Assembly: GCF_017877055.1 (NCBI RefSeq)
Contig: NZ_JAGIPG010000002.1
Location: forward strand, 1,364,001-1,428,000
From: Neorhizobium galegae
Lineage (GTDB): Bacteria > Pseudomonadota > Alphaproteobacteria > Rhizobiales > Rhizobiaceae
Reading direction: 5' to 3'
DNA length: 64,000 nt
Below the pieces are notes generated by a model, which was given only the letters and a program-made list of their open reading frames with translations, ran no database searches and was not told the DNA's origin. The position numbers were made by a program, and so were the translations under genes. Shown here one piece after another: positions 37,907 to 46,844 of the stretch. Within the stretch, counting starts at the first letter, position 1. Each line of letters opens with the position of its first letter.

Positions 37907-38003
37907 AATTGCCGGAACCCCCTTGTTTCCAGTGAAAGGGGCGGGTAAAGACCGCCCACTTTCCCCCTTAACTACGGGGCCACTGGAAACGAAGGACAGA
38001 ACA

Positions 38004-38426
38004 ATGGCGATTGAACGCACGTTTTCGATGATCAAGCCGGATGCCACCAAGCGCAACCTCACGGGCGCCATCACCAAGGTGTTTGAAGACAATGGCCTGC
38101 GCGTCATCGCTTCCAAGCGCGTCTGGATGAGCAAGCGCGAAGCCGAAGGCTTCTACGCCGTTCACAAGGAACGCCCGTTCTTCGGCGAACTCGTCGAAGG
38201 CATGACCTCCGGCCCGACCATCGTTCAGGTTCTGGAAGGCGAAAACGCCATCCTGAAGAACCGCGAGATCATGGGCGCCACCAACCCGGCCAATGCCGAC
38301 GAAGGCACCATCCGCAAGACCTTCGCGCTGTCGATCGGCGAAAACTCGGTTCACGGTTCCGACGCTCCGGAAACCGCCGCCCAGGAAATCGCCTACTGGT
38401 TCTCCGAAACCGAGATCGTTGGCTGA
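38004..38426 (+). CDS. ndk: Nucleoside diphosphate kinase
   Basis: A 140-residue enzyme that balances NTP pools by phosphate transfer through the phosphohistidine His117 ([10 protein letters not shown]). The family N-terminus is exact ([19 protein letters not shown]). The ATG at 38004 follows ACGAAGGACAGAAC. A strong terminator follows, so it appears to be a single-gene transcript. Confidence 0.98.
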   Translation: MAIERTFSMIKPDATKRNLTGAITKVFEDNGLRVIASKRVWMSKREAEGFYAVHKERPFFGELVEGMTSGPTIVQVLEGENAILKNREIMGATNPANADEGTIRKTFALSIGENSVHGSDAPETAAQEIAYWFSETEIVG

Positions 38427-38457
38427 TTTAAGCCTGTCTCGACGGAAGACTTTGATG

Positions 38458-38484
38458 AAACCGGGGTTTTGGCCCCGGTTTTTT
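38458..38484 (+). terminator. Rho-independent terminator after ndk
   Basis: A stem AAACCGGGG / CCCCGGTTT with a TTTTGG loop is followed by a T-run (TTTTTT, then CGTTTTT). It starts about 31 bases past the ndk stop codon. Confidence 0.9.
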
Positions 38485-38516
38485 CGTTTTTGGATATTCG
38501 GCTGGCATCTGCCGCC

Positions 38517-39014
38517 TCACGCCGGGCAGCCGGCATCCCGGCCATAGTCCACCGTGCCATCCGGCTTGAAGACCTCCGGGTTCCGCTCGTAACCGGCGCC
38601 GAGCACCAGCGGCTTGCTGGGAAGCACCGATTGGTCGACGTCGGAAACGAGCTGGGTCCTCAACTCCTGCAATGTGCCGCCGCTCGCATCCACCAGCCTG
38701 ATGTCGACGAAATACGGCTTGTCCTTACGCACGCAGCGGACATTGGGGCTCTGCAGCGTGATCTTGTTCCAGGCGGGGAAGATTTTTTCATTGATGACGA
38801 TCGGATCGCCACCGGCGGGGTCGTCGAATTTGGCGATCACCATGGTTCCCTCGGGGATCGGGCCGGTCTTGTTGAGCGTCACGAGATAAGTGGCGCTGGC
38901 GACCCGGTAATTGAACACGAAGATATGCCCACTCACCTCCACCAGCTTTTCCGCCTCGCGCTGGCAGGCGGCAAGGGCGAGGGCAAGGCTGAGAACCATA
39001 AACCGGCGCATCAT
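38517..39014 (-). CDS. Putative lipoprotein coupled to a CGNR regulator
   Basis: A 165-residue protein with a lipoprotein signal: MMRRFMVLSLALALAAC, lipobox LAAC, lipidated Cys17. The mature part looks like a beta-sandwich (VSGHIFVFNYRVASATYLVTLNKTG, then an FDDPAGGDPIVI segment) that I do not recognise. The ATG at 39014 overlaps the stop of the CGNR gene (ATGA), so it is translationally coupled to that regulator. It is probably periplasmic and membrane anchored. Confidence 0.72.
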   Translation of the reverse strand: MMRRFMVLSLALALAACQREAEKLVEVSGHIFVFNYRVASATYLVTLNKTGPIPEGTMVIAKFDDPAGGDPIVINEKIFPAWNKITLQSPNVRCVRKDKPYFVDIRLVDASGGTLQELRTQLVSDVDQSVLPSKPLVLGAGYERNPEVFKPDGTVDYGRDAGCPA

Positions 39015-39559
39015 GATACGGCCTCCTTCTTCCTGCGGTGATAATGGCGGCTGGCTTTGATGCGATTGCCGCACACTGCCATGTCGCACCAGGTGCGGCT
39101 GCGGTTCCGGCTGCGATCGACGAACAGCCAGCCGCAGCTTCCGCAGATCTTCATGCGGGAGATCTCTTCGTCGGCAAGCAGCCTGAGCGCCGAATGGGCG
39201 GTCGCGGCCTCCAGCGAATTTCTTTCCGCACGGCGCAGGATGGCCGCCGTCGCTTCAAGGAAATCGGCAAGCAACGTCTGTGCATCGTCGCCCAGCACCC
39301 GGGCGCGAAAATAGCGGTCTATGGCTTCACGCAGCGCGATGAACGGCGTGTGGTTGTCGGGCTCCACAGGTGCGAGATCGCCGAACAGCGCCCGTTCGGC
39401 GGAGAATTTCTCGGCCGCCTTCGGAAAGGCATCCATCTGCTGCGGCTCGGCGAACCGGTCGATGCTGCGTGTCGGGTCGAAGCGCAGGATAACGCTGTTG
39501 GCGACATCCAGCGCCAGCGCGCCTCCGGCAAAACGATGCGGGGTCCAGGAAAAGCTCAT
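39011..39559 (-). CDS. CGNR zinc-finger (ABATE domain) putative regulator
   Basis: A 182-residue protein of the ABATE/CGNR family. The N-terminal ABATE-type region (FAGGALALDVANSV) is followed by a C-terminal zinc finger with four cysteines in ICGSCGWLFVDRS, RTWCDMAVCGNR and a basic end (RHYHRRKK). The family is thought to act as stress-linked transcription regulators, with few members studied. A perfect dyad lies 9-40 bases upstream of its ATG, and a TATAAT sits so close to the ATG that the mRNA may be leaderless. Divergent from the permease. Confidence 0.85.
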   Translation of the reverse strand: MSFSWTPHRFAGGALALDVANSVILRFDPTRSIDRFAEPQQMDAFPKAAEKFSAERALFGDLAPVEPDNHTPFIALREAIDRYFRARVLGDDAQTLLADFLEATAAILRRAERNSLEAATAHSALRLLADEEISRMKICGSCGWLFVDRSRNRSRTWCDMAVCGNRIKASRHYHRRKKEAVS

Positions 39560-39567
39560 GGCAATAT

Positions 39568-39599
39568 TATAACTGGTAAACTGTCATTGACCAGTTATA
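39568..39599. promoter_or_regulatory. Perfect 10-bp-arm dyad between the CGNR gene and the permease gene
   Basis: TATAACTGGT (39568-39577) and ACCAGTTATA (39590-39599) are perfect inverted arms with a 12-base spacer. It lies in the only gap between divergent genes. Read on the minus strand, TATAAT is six bases from the CGNR start codon and overlaps one arm; on the plus strand TTGACC overlaps the other arm. A bound dimer would therefore block the predicted promoters of both genes. Confidence 0.65.
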
Positions 39600-39623
39600 T
39601 TCGTTGTCGCTATCGGAGTGCCC

Positions 39624-40520
39624 ATGGCCTATCTGCTGCAGCAATTGGCGAACGCGTTTCCGCTGGCGGCGCTTTATGCGACGCTCGCCTTCGGATATTC
39701 GATCGCCTTTGCGGTGACCCGAAGGGCCGACATCACCTACGGCGCGATCTTTGCCTTTTCCGGCCATCTCTACCTGCTCTTTGCCCATTTCGGCTGGAAC
39801 CAGTTGTGGCTGGTCCTGCCGGCGGCTCTGGCTTTGGGGGCGGCGGCCGGAATCGCCGGCGGCATCGGGGCAGGGGTGGCGATCGGGCAGCTGGTGATGA
39901 GGCCGCTTGCAAAGATCTCGCCGAATGCGGTCATCGTCGCCTCGCTCGGCGTTCTGATGGTGTTGATGGAAGGCGCCCGGATTGCTGCCGATACGCGCGA
40001 ACTCTGGCTGCCGCCGTTCCTCAATGACGCGATCGTCTTCTGGCAAGCAGACGGCTTTCCGGTGGCGCTGACGCTGATCCAGCTCCTCAACACCGCCATC
40101 ATGCTGGCGGCCATCGGAACCGGCTATCTGGTGCTGGCGTACACCCGTTGGGGCCGCATGTGGCGGGCGGTTTCCGACGACCCGCTCGCGGCCGAATTGT
40201 CAGGCACCAATTCCGCGGGGGTTTTCGTCACCGCCTATGCGGCGGCAGCGCTCTACGCCTCGATCTGCGGCGTGCTCGCCACCTCCCATTACGGCACGAT
40301 GGATTTTGGCGCAGGCCTGCTGTTCGGTCTGAAGGTCGTGCTGATCGCCGCCGCCGGCGGCTATTCCAATCCGCTGCGCTCGGCGGCGGGGGCTGCCGTT
40401 ATCGGCTTTGCCGAAACGCTCTGGAGCGGCTACGGCCCGATCGTCTGGCGCGACCTTTTTGTGGTCGCCGCTCTGGTCATGGTGTTGGTGATGAGCCGGC
40501 GCGAGCGGGTGGTGCCTTAG
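39624..40520 (+). CDS. Orphan branched-chain amino acid ABC permease (LivH-like)
   Basis: A 298-residue inner-membrane protein with about eight helices and a LivH-type permease domain (FGYSIAFAVTRRADITYGAIFAFSG at the start, AVSDDPLAAELSGTN in the middle, then KVVLIAAAGGYSNPLRSAAGAAVIG). A working importer would also need LivM, LivG/F ATPases and a binding protein, none of which is nearby. The ATG at 39624 has GGAG upstream; the GTG at 39618 is the alternative. Substrate unknown. Confidence 0.82.
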   Translation: MAYLLQQLANAFPLAALYATLAFGYSIAFAVTRRADITYGAIFAFSGHLYLLFAHFGWNQLWLVLPAALALGAAAGIAGGIGAGVAIGQLVMRPLAKISPNAVIVASLGVLMVLMEGARIAADTRELWLPPFLNDAIVFWQADGFPVALTLIQLLNTAIMLAAIGTGYLVLAYTRWGRMWRAVSDDPLAAELSGTNSAGVFVTAYAAAALYASICGVLATSHYGTMDFGAGLLFGLKVVLIAAAGGYSNPLRSAAGAAVIGFAETLWSGYGPIVWRDLFVVAALVMVLVMSRRERVVP

Positions 40521-40521
40521 A

Positions 40522-40986
40522 TCACCGCCACTTGTCGCGGGCGGTGTCGTCCGCATCCTTGGCGGCGACCCAGTCGCCTTGCTGGCCGTCGGCGGCATGT
40601 TCCTTCTTCCAGAACGGGGCCGAGGTCTTCAAAAAATCCATCACGAAATTGGCGCCGTCGAAGGCTGCCTGCCGGTGCGGGGCGGCGGCGATGACCAGCA
40701 CGATGTTTTCACCGGGCATGATCTTGCCAAAGCGGTGGATGGCGGTGAGGCCGATGAGCGAGAAACGCTCGATCGCCAGTTCGCCGATACGAAACATCTC
40801 CGCTTCCGCCATGCCCGGATAGTGTTCGAGCTCCAGCGCCGAGAGCGCACCCTGTTCGTCGCGACAGAGGCCCGTGAAGGTGACGACGGCGCCGATATTC
40901 TTGTGGTCGGCGGTCAGTGCCGTGAGTTCGGCCTGCAGGTCGAAGTCGGCGGATTGGACGCGGATGGTGGGGGTAATTATCGACAT
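40522..40986 (-). CDS. moaE: Molybdopterin synthase catalytic subunit MoaE
   Basis: The large subunit that, with MoaD-thiocarboxylate, inserts the dithiolene sulfurs of molybdopterin. The 154-residue protein has FTGLCRDEQG, LELEHYPGMAEAEM, IHRFGKIMPGE and the C-terminal APFWKKEH with the catalytic lysine. It is downstream of moaD and pgsA on the same strand, the usual pgsA-moaD-moaE order in rhizobia. It ends 1 base from the convergent permease gene. Confidence 0.95.
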   Translation of the reverse strand: MSIITPTIRVQSADFDLQAELTALTADHKNIGAVVTFTGLCRDEQGALSALELEHYPGMAEAEMFRIGELAIERFSLIGLTAIHRFGKIMPGENIVLVIAAAPHRQAAFDGANFVMDFLKTSAPFWKKEHAADGQQGDWVAAKDADDTARDKWR

Positions 40987-41060
40987 CTGCTGTCTCCATT
41001 GCGGCGGGCCGAGTTTGCCTCACCCGCTCCCCGCCCTTCGCTTTGGCTCAGGGCGTTCGT

Positions 41061-41105
41061 CGCTGAAATCGATTCACTGGATCGATTTCTCCGGCTTCGC
41101 CGGAC
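41061..41105. repeat. Palindromic repeat between moaD and moaE
   Basis: GAAATCGAT (41065-41073) and ATCGATTTC (41081-41089) are perfect arms around a 7-base loop. They are followed at once by a second hairpin, TCCGG-CTTCG-CCGGA. The unit resembles short palindromic elements repeated in rhizobial genomes. It splits the moaD-moaE junction by about 125 bases, so it may affect mRNA processing between them. Confidence 0.6.
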
Positions 41106-41111
41106 CACTCC

Positions 41112-41369
41112 TCACCCGCCTGTCATCGGCGGGAAGATACCGATCTCGCGCGCACCGGCGATCGGTTCGTCGTGTTCGGCATGTTCCTGGTTGATGGCGA
41201 CGCGGATGACATCGGGGAACTGCAGGGCGCTTTCGTATTCCTCGCCCAATGTCGTCAGATGGGCGAGCAGATCACGCACGGTGACGACGCTTGCCGGCAG
41301 GTCGAGATCTTCCCCGGGTCTGCCGATCCGCTCGCGCACCCAGGCAAAATAGACGAGTTTGACGCTCAT
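41112..41369 (-). CDS. moaD: Molybdopterin synthase sulfur carrier subunit MoaD
   Basis: An 85-residue ubiquitin-fold protein ending in the required Gly-Gly (FPPMTGG). MoeB-type adenylation and thiocarboxylation of the last glycine let it donate sulfur to molybdopterin. The start MSVKLVYFAWVRERIG is typical. The ATG overlaps the pgsA stop (ATGA). Confidence 0.95.
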   Translation of the reverse strand: MSVKLVYFAWVRERIGRPGEDLDLPASVVTVRDLLAHLTTLGEEYESALQFPDVIRVAINQEHAEHDEPIAGAREIGIFPPMTGG

Positions 41370-41953
41370 TCTTCGTCCACCAGATGTTTGACGCCGGCCT
41401 TGAAATAATCGTAGCCGGTGTAGAAGGTCAGGATTGCCGCGAGCCAAAGCAGCACGATGCCCATCTGGGTCGTGTAGGGCAAGATCTTGTCGCCGGCAGG
41501 CCCGGCCAGCAGGAAGGCGATCGCCACCATCTGGATCGTCGTTTTCCACTTGGCGATGCGCGTCACCGGCACGGAGACCTTCAGCGCAGCCAGGTATTCG
41601 CGCAGGCCCGAGACCAGGATTTCGCGGCAGAGGATGGTGATTGCCGCCCAGAGCGACCAGCCGGCGATCGTCTGGTCGGCGGCGAGCAACAGCAGCACTG
41701 CGGCGACCAGCAGCTTGTCGGCGATCGGATCGAGCATGCGGCCGATATTCGACGTCTGGTTCCAGATGCGGGCGAGATAACCGTCGAGATAGTCGGTGAT
41801 CGAGGCGACGGCGAAGAGAATAAGCGCCGTCCAGCGTGCCACGTCCGAGCTTTCAAGCTGTCCCTCGATGAAGAAGCAACCGACGATGATCGGAACTGCC
41901 ACGATGCGCGCATAGGTCAGAAGATTGGGAATATTGTACGCGCGCGACGCCAT
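41366..41953 (-). CDS. pgsA: CDP-diacylglycerol--glycerol-3-phosphate 3-phosphatidyltransferase
   Basis: Makes phosphatidylglycerol phosphate from CDP-diacylglycerol. The 195-residue membrane protein has NIPNLLTYARI at the start and the CDP-alcohol phosphotransferase motif DYLDGYLARIW, then GRMLDPIADK with all conserved Asp, Gly and Arg residues. About five membrane helices. It sits between uvrC and moaD, the usual rhizobial position. Confidence 0.95.
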   Translation of the reverse strand: MASRAYNIPNLLTYARIVAVPIIVGCFFIEGQLESSDVARWTALILFAVASITDYLDGYLARIWNQTSNIGRMLDPIADKLLVAAVLLLLAADQTIAGWSLWAAITILCREILVSGLREYLAALKVSVPVTRIAKWKTTIQMVAIAFLLAGPAGDKILPYTTQMGIVLLWLAAILTFYTGYDYFKAGVKHLVDEE

Positions 41954-42080
41954 GGGGAGCCTTCCGAATGTTTGCTCCTAGTTGATGTGTTGAGGTCGAA
42001 GCGTCAACAGGGTTTCGCGGCTTTTTTGCAGCCGATTGCGTCGGACGGGTTCGGGTGGCCGATCGGCGGCGAATAATTCC

Positions 42081-44120
42081 TCATCCCGCCCGGTTCTCGT
42101 GGAAATGGTTGTAGATCTGCTTAGCAACGGCCTCCGAAATTCCCTCGACGGCCATGAGGTCGGTGAGGCCCGCGCGCGACACCGCCTTCGCGGTGCCGAA
42201 ATGCTGCAGCAGCTTGCGCTTGCGGCCCGGGCCGATGCCGGAAATTTCGTCGAGCGGGTTCTTGACCATCTCCTTCTTTCGCCGAGCCCGGTGCGAGCCG
42301 ATGGCGAAACGATGCGCCTCGTCGCGCATGCGCTGGATAAAATAGAGGACTGGATCGCGCGGCGGCAGTGAGAAGTCTGACCGGCCGTCGGCGAAGAACC
42401 GCTCGCGGCCGGCATCGCGGTCGACGCCCTTGGCGACGCCGATCGCGGTTACCACGTCGCGGATGCCGAGTTCGTCGAGAATGGCGCGCACGGCGGTCAT
42501 CTGGCCCTGGCCGCCGTCGATCAGGATCACGTCGGGCCAGGCGGGGAAGGCGGCATCGATCGCATCCTCGCCGCCCGTGCCGGCCGTAATGGTGCGGTCG
42601 GGAATACCCTCTTCCTTCAGGAGACGGCTGAAACGGCGGGTCATCACCTCGCGCATCATGCCAAAGTCGTCGCCGGGGGTGATGTCGGTCGATTTGATGT
42701 TGAACTTGCGGTACTGGCTCTTCACGAAACCTTCCGGCCCCGCCACAACCATGCCGCCGACGGCATTGGTGCCCATGATATGCGAGTTGTCGTAGATCTC
42801 GATCCGGCGCGGCACGAAGGACAGGCCGAAGGTCTCGGCCAGGCCCTGCAGCAGGCGCGCCTGCGACGAGGTCTCGGCAAGCCGGCGGCCATGCGCCTCG
42901 CGGGCGTTGGCCAGAACATGGTCGGTCAGGTCCTTCTTCTCGCCGCGCTGTGGCACCGAGATCGTGACCTTATGATTGGCCTTTTCGGAAAACGCCTGGG
43001 CAAGCAATTCCTGTTCCTCGACGGCCTCGGACAACAGGATCTGCTTCGGCACCGGCTTGTCGTCATAGAACTGGGCGAGGAAGGCGTTGAGCACTTCCGG
43101 GCCGGAAAGCTGCGGATCGGCCTTCGGGAAATAGGCGCGGTTGCCCCAGTTCTGGCCGGTCCTGAAGAAGAACACCTGGATGCAGGAGAGGCCGCCCTCG
43201 TTGTAGATGGCGAAGACGTCCGCCTCCTCGACACCGGCCGGGTTGATGCCCTGGTGGCTCTGGACGTGGGAAAGCGCCGCCAAACGGTCGCGATAGACCG
43301 CGGCGCGCTCGAAATCCAGGTCCTCGGAGGCTTCCGCCATCTGGCGGGCGATCGCCGACTTGACATTCTGGCTCTTGCCGGACAGGAAGTCCTTGGCCTC
43401 GCCCACCAGTGCCGCATACCCCTCGTCGCTGATCTCGCGGGTGCAAGGCCCCGAACAGCGCTTGATCTGGAAGAGCAGGCAGGGGCGGGTGCGGGTCTCG
43501 AACACGCTGTCGGTGCAGGTGCGCAGCAGAAAGGCGCGCTGCAGCGAGTTGATGGTGCGGCCGACGGCGGCAGCCGAGGCGAAGGGGCCGAAATAATCGC
43601 CCTTGCGCGCCCGCGCGCCGCGATGTTTGAAGATCGCCGGTGCCCGGTGGTCGCCGGTGATCATGATATAGGGAAACGACTTGTCGTCGCGCAGGAGAAC
43701 GTTGAAGCGCGGCCGCAAGCGCTTGATGAGATTGGCTTCGAGCAGCAGCGCCTCGGTTTCCGTCCGCGTCGTGACGAATTCCATGTGGGTGGTTTCGCGC
43801 ACCATCTTGGCGATGCGGTTGGAGTGGACGCGGCCCTGCGCATAATTGCCGACGCGCTTCTTGAGACTGCGCGCCTTGCCGACATAGAGCACGTCCTGCG
43901 CATCGTTGAACATCCGGTAGACGCCCGGTGCATTCGGCAGGTGCTTGACGAATTCGGCGATCAGGTCGGCGCCCTTCAGCCCCGTTTCGTTCTTCCAGCC
44001 CTCGTTCCAATCGATCGACGCAGCGGGGCCTTGGCTCGGTTCTGCCACGACCACATCATCGTCATCTTCTTCCGTCTCGTCATAGAGAACGCCGCCGTCG
44101 GGCAGCTTCGTTCCGTTCAT
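42081..44120 (-). CDS. uvrC: Excinuclease ABC subunit C
   Basis: Makes the two incisions of nucleotide excision repair. The 679-residue protein has a GIY-YIG nuclease domain (GVYRMF and VLYVGKA, about residues 65-85), a Cys-rich stretch ([11 protein letters not shown]), a UVR motif (about 245-280), an RNase H-like nuclease domain (DGGQGQ) and C-terminal helix-hairpin-helix motifs ([18 protein letters not shown]). I chose the ATG at 44120 with GGCGGAG upstream; codons further up in frame give a non-conserved leader. The acidic N-terminus (about 40 residues) is an extension. Confidence 0.95.
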   Translation of the reverse strand: MNGTKLPDGGVLYDETEEDDDDVVVAEPSQGPAASIDWNEGWKNETGLKGADLIAEFVKHLPNAPGVYRMFNDAQDVLYVGKARSLKKRVGNYAQGRVHSNRIAKMVRETTHMEFVTTRTETEALLLEANLIKRLRPRFNVLLRDDKSFPYIMITGDHRAPAIFKHRGARARKGDYFGPFASAAAVGRTINSLQRAFLLRTCTDSVFETRTRPCLLFQIKRCSGPCTREISDEGYAALVGEAKDFLSGKSQNVKSAIARQMAEASEDLDFERAAVYRDRLAALSHVQSHQGINPAGVEEADVFAIYNEGGLSCIQVFFFRTGQNWGNRAYFPKADPQLSGPEVLNAFLAQFYDDKPVPKQILLSEAVEEQELLAQAFSEKANHKVTISVPQRGEKKDLTDHVLANAREAHGRRLAETSSQARLLQGLAETFGLSFVPRRIEIYDNSHIMGTNAVGGMVVAGPEGFVKSQYRKFNIKSTDITPGDDFGMMREVMTRRFSRLLKEEGIPDRTITAGTGGEDAIDAAFPAWPDVILIDGGQGQMTAVRAILDELGIRDVVTAIGVAKGVDRDAGRERFFADGRSDFSLPPRDPVLYFIQRMRDEAHRFAIGSHRARRKKEMVKNPLDEISGIGPGRKRKLLQHFGTAKAVSRAGLTDLMAVEGISEAVAKQIYNHFHENRAG

Positions 44121-44802
44121 TCCACAGTCTCCGCCGGATATCGACATCCGGCCATCGCCGATTCGAACCACGCGCCCATGACATGTGCCGGAGACCGGCT
44201 GCTTGTCAAAATATAGCGCTGAAGCGACCCGATTCCCTGCAGGAAGGCCGCTGCCGGAGAAATAGTGTGTCGTGGCAGATTTTGAAAGCGCCGGCGAGAA
44301 TTCCGCCCCTTGCTCTTGACGAAGGCCGAAATGCCCGTTCCCGCGGTGGAATATTTGAGGCAGAAATCCGGCGGCGGGCACCGCCAGCTCCAGGCGTGCG
44401 CCTGCTGGGAGGGGAAATACGTCGGTGTTTCTGCTCAGATTTCGGTTTCTGCAGGTGCCGGATCCGGTTTTGCTGCGAATACAAGTCGAACTTGGCCAAT
44501 GGCGCCCGCGTCCGTCCGCGCCAGCAAGTGTATTGACTGAGTTGTGCTTTGGATTTAAGAAGTAAGTTATAAATGTAAAAATATTTATATTCAAAGTAAG
44601 CATTGCTTAAGGTTAATCAAACGTGTGTTGCGGTACAGCAACATCCAATTTTGGCCTTCTCCGCGCCACAATCAATTCACATTTCGGCTCTTTCTATTCC
44701 TCAATTGACCTCCACATTCCGTTTCAGCGAGCAGGGAACAAATGTGTCGCCAACCATGTTGTCGCGGCGAATTCCCGGCGCAGCAGTAAAAGGAGAAAAT
44801 GT
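44121..44802. other. Long intergenic region upstream of uvrC and the outer-membrane protein gene
   Basis: About 680 bases with no convincing gene. The part beside uvrC is GC-rich and holds weak in-frame codons only. From about 44530 it turns AT-rich and looks like the promoter and a long 5' untranslated leader of the outer-membrane protein gene. A small hairpin TGTTGC-GGTACA-GCAACA lies at 44626-44643. Confidence 0.7.
44533..44561 (+). promoter_or_regulatory. Candidate promoter of the outer-membrane protein gene
   Basis: TTGACT (44533-44538) and TAAGAA (44556-44561) are 17 bases apart at the edge of an AT-rich tract. Transcription from here would give an untranslated leader of about 235 bases before the ATG at 44803. 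The -35 box is good and the -10 box is weak, so another start inside the AT-rich tract (TATAAA near 44568) is possible. Confidence 0.4.
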
Positions 44803-45438
44803 ATGCGTACTCTCATCGCAACTCTGATGGCCTCGGCAGCCAGCTTCATCGCCATCTCTGCGGCCAATGCCGCTGATGCCGTCGAACAAATTCCGCAGGC
44901 CCCGGTTGCAGTCGAAGAGCCGGCCCCGGCCGCCAGCTGGCAGGGTTTCTATCTCGGTGGTTACGGTCAGTATGACTGGGGTCGCTTCGGTAGCGGCGAC
45001 CGTGACGGCCAGTTCGGCGGCGGTGCTTACACGGGCTACAACTTCCAGAGCGGCTCGATCGTCTACGGCGTCGAAGCAGACGTCGGTTATAACGGCACGA
45101 AGAGCACCACGGACGACGGCTTTGAAGGCAAGGCCGGCTGGAACGGCTCTGTTCGCGGCCGCGTCGGTTACGACCTCAACCCCTTCCTGATCTACGGTAC
45201 GGCCGGTGTCGCCCTGCAGGACAATGAACTGCGCGACGCGACTTCGTCCGACAACAAGACCGGCGTCGGTTACACGGTCGGTGCCGGTGCGGAAGCCTTC
45301 GTCACCAACAACATCACCGCTCGTGTCGAATACCGTTACACGGACTACGGTTCGGACAGCTACTCGCTCGATTCCGGTTCGGTCTCGAAGGGTTTCGACG
45401 ACCACAGCGTCAAGGTTGGTATCGGCGTGAAGTTCTAA
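44803..45438 (+). CDS. Outer membrane beta-barrel protein (Omp25/porin-like family)
   Basis: A 211-residue precursor with a signal peptide ending SAANA (about residue 23), an Ala/Pro-rich linker (QAPVAVEEPAPAA), and an eight-strand barrel typical of Omp25/Omp31-like proteins of Rhizobiales (WQGFYLGGYGQYDWG, GYNFQSGSIVYGVEADVGY, then a final KVGIGVKF ending in Phe). An AGGAG ribosome site precedes the ATG. Codon use is strongly biased (GGT, GTC, AAG), which suggests high expression. Confidence 0.9.
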   Translation: MRTLIATLMASAASFIAISAANAADAVEQIPQAPVAVEEPAPAASWQGFYLGGYGQYDWGRFGSGDRDGQFGGGAYTGYNFQSGSIVYGVEADVGYNGTKSTTDDGFEGKAGWNGSVRGRVGYDLNPFLIYGTAGVALQDNELRDATSSDNKTGVGYTVGAGAEAFVTNNITARVEYRYTDYGSDSYSLDSGSVSKGFDDHSVKVGIGVKF

Positions 45439-45463
45439 GTTCGATAGCCTTAACAGGCTGGGG

Positions 45464-45492
45464 AAAGCCCGGGCTTCGGCCCGGGCTTTTTT
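45464..45492 (+). terminator. Rho-independent terminator after the outer-membrane protein gene
   Basis: A perfect 11-bp stem AAAGCCCGGGC / GCCCGGGCTTT closed by a TTCG tetraloop and followed by a seven-T run. It starts about 25 bases after the stop codon and also faces the end of the convergent GST gene. Confidence 0.92.
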
Positions 45493-45496
45493 TGTT

Positions 45497-46093
45497 TCAG
45501 GCCGCCGATTTCATGGTGGTGTAGGAGGCGAAGCGCTTGGCGAAGACATCCGGCCAGGAGGCGAGCTCCGGCCGGCCCTCGGCCCATTGGCCGTTGAAGC
45601 GCAGGTCGAGGTAACCGATCAATGCGGCCAGCGCGAAATGGCCGCCATGCAGCTTCTTGCCCGTTTTCGGCAGGTTGTTTTCCAGGTGGTCGAGCCCGCG
45701 CACCACCTTGCTCCACTGCTTGTCGATCCAGGGCTGGTGGACCTTGCTTTCTTCGCGCGAGCGACGTTCGTAGACGATTGCCAGCAGGCAATCCATGATG
45801 CCGTCGCAGAGCGCTTCCAGCACTTCGGTCTCGGTGCGCTTGGCATCCTTCTTCGGATAGAGCTTGCCGCCCGACTGGCGGTCGAGCCAGTGCATGATCG
45901 CGATACTGTCGTAGATCGGCGGCTCGCCCTCACGGATCAGAACCGGGATCTTGCCGAGGGGGTTGTTGTCGATGAGTTCCGGCGGGGCGGCATTTGTATC
46001 GGTCTTCACCTCGGTGATCGTGATGCCGAGATGGCGCGCCGCCATGCGCACCTTGGCGGAATAGGGCGAGGCCGGGGAATAAAGCAGCTTCAT
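45497..46093 (-). CDS. Glutathione S-transferase family protein
   Basis: A 198-residue protein with the GST N-terminal fold (MKLLYSPASPYSAKVRMAARHLG, NPLGKIPVLI, YDSIAIMHWLD) and a helical C-terminal domain with DVFAKRFASY. The YSPASPYSAKVR start is typical of rhizobial GSTs of unknown substrate. It lies 23 bases downstream of the RNase T2 gene, so the two may be co-transcribed. Confidence 0.88.
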   Translation of the reverse strand: MKLLYSPASPYSAKVRMAARHLGITITEVKTDTNAAPPELIDNNPLGKIPVLIREGEPPIYDSIAIMHWLDRQSGGKLYPKKDAKRTETEVLEALCDGIMDCLLAIVYERRSREESKVHQPWIDKQWSKVVRGLDHLENNLPKTGKKLHGGHFALAALIGYLDLRFNGQWAEGRPELASWPDVFAKRFASYTTMKSAA

Positions 46094-46116
46094 GGTCGTG
46101 TCCTTCTGGATAAACG

Positions 46117-46794
46117 TCAGCGTGCGGGCGGCAGGGTGATCTGGCTGATCCGGCAGCCGTCACGGTCTACTTCGGCGCAATCGCGGAATTGCAGGTCCCT
46201 GCTGAGGCAGATGCGCACTTCCTCCAGCTGCTGGCCCTCGCAGCTCGTCGAAATGCCGCGGCGGCTCATGCCCGGATTGGCGGCAAGAAATTTCTCTTCG
46301 ATCTGGTCGGCCGACAGCGTCACGGCTGCATCGCCGCGGGACAGATCGGCGGGCAGTTTGATCCGCGAAAAGGCGTCGCGGAGCTTGCCGAAATATTCGC
46401 GCTGGCTGAGGCCTGTGCAGCTTCCGTGCTTGCGCCACTGATGGCCGATCAGGCCCATCGACGGCATGATGTCGAACAGCGGCTCGCCGAGCGATTGCGG
46501 AACGCGGCCCGGCTCCTTTGTGTCGCAGAAATCCGGATAGCCCTTTTCGTATTGCGGCCACAGCCCGTGGACGATGAAGCGGAAATCCTTGTCCGTGCTG
46601 CATTGCTGGTCGTTCTTGCCGCCGCTCTTGCCCCCGCTTTGGGAAGCGCAAAAGGTCGGCGACCAGGAAAGCGACAGGACGTAGAAATCAAACTGCCCCG
46701 CATGATCCTGCCGATTGTCCGATCGGCGCTCCTGGGCGAAGGCAGTGGATGCGAAAAGCGCGAGAAAAAGGAAAGCGATAAATCGGTTGGTCAT
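46117..46794 (-). CDS. Secreted ribonuclease T2
   Basis: A 225-residue protein with a signal peptide (MTNRFIAFLFLALFASTAFA, cleavage after residue 20) and both active-site segments of the RNase T2 family: FIVHGLWPQY with His76 and WRKHGSC with Lys122 and His123. It should be periplasmic and cut RNA without base specificity; E. coli RNase I is the known relative. The ATG at 46794 has AGGGGG upstream. It lies between rlmJ and the GST gene on the minus strand. Confidence 0.9.
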   Translation of the reverse strand: MTNRFIAFLFLALFASTAFAQERRSDNRQDHAGQFDFYVLSLSWSPTFCASQSGGKSGGKNDQQCSTDKDFRFIVHGLWPQYEKGYPDFCDTKEPGRVPQSLGEPLFDIMPSMGLIGHQWRKHGSCTGLSQREYFGKLRDAFSRIKLPADLSRGDAAVTLSADQIEEKFLAANPGMSRRGISTSCEGQQLEEVRICLSRDLQFRDCAEVDRDGCRISQITLPPAR

Positions 46795-46844
46795 CGGCCG
46801 GCCCCCTGCAATGCGCGGCACCATGGGCGGGAAGGCCCGCCCGG

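Noticed and set aside
44121..44603. N-terminal extension of uvrC reaching 44603
   Set aside because: The extra codons are Arg/Pro/Gly-rich with no conservation expected, and the ATG at 44120 gives a standard UvrC with a ribosome site.
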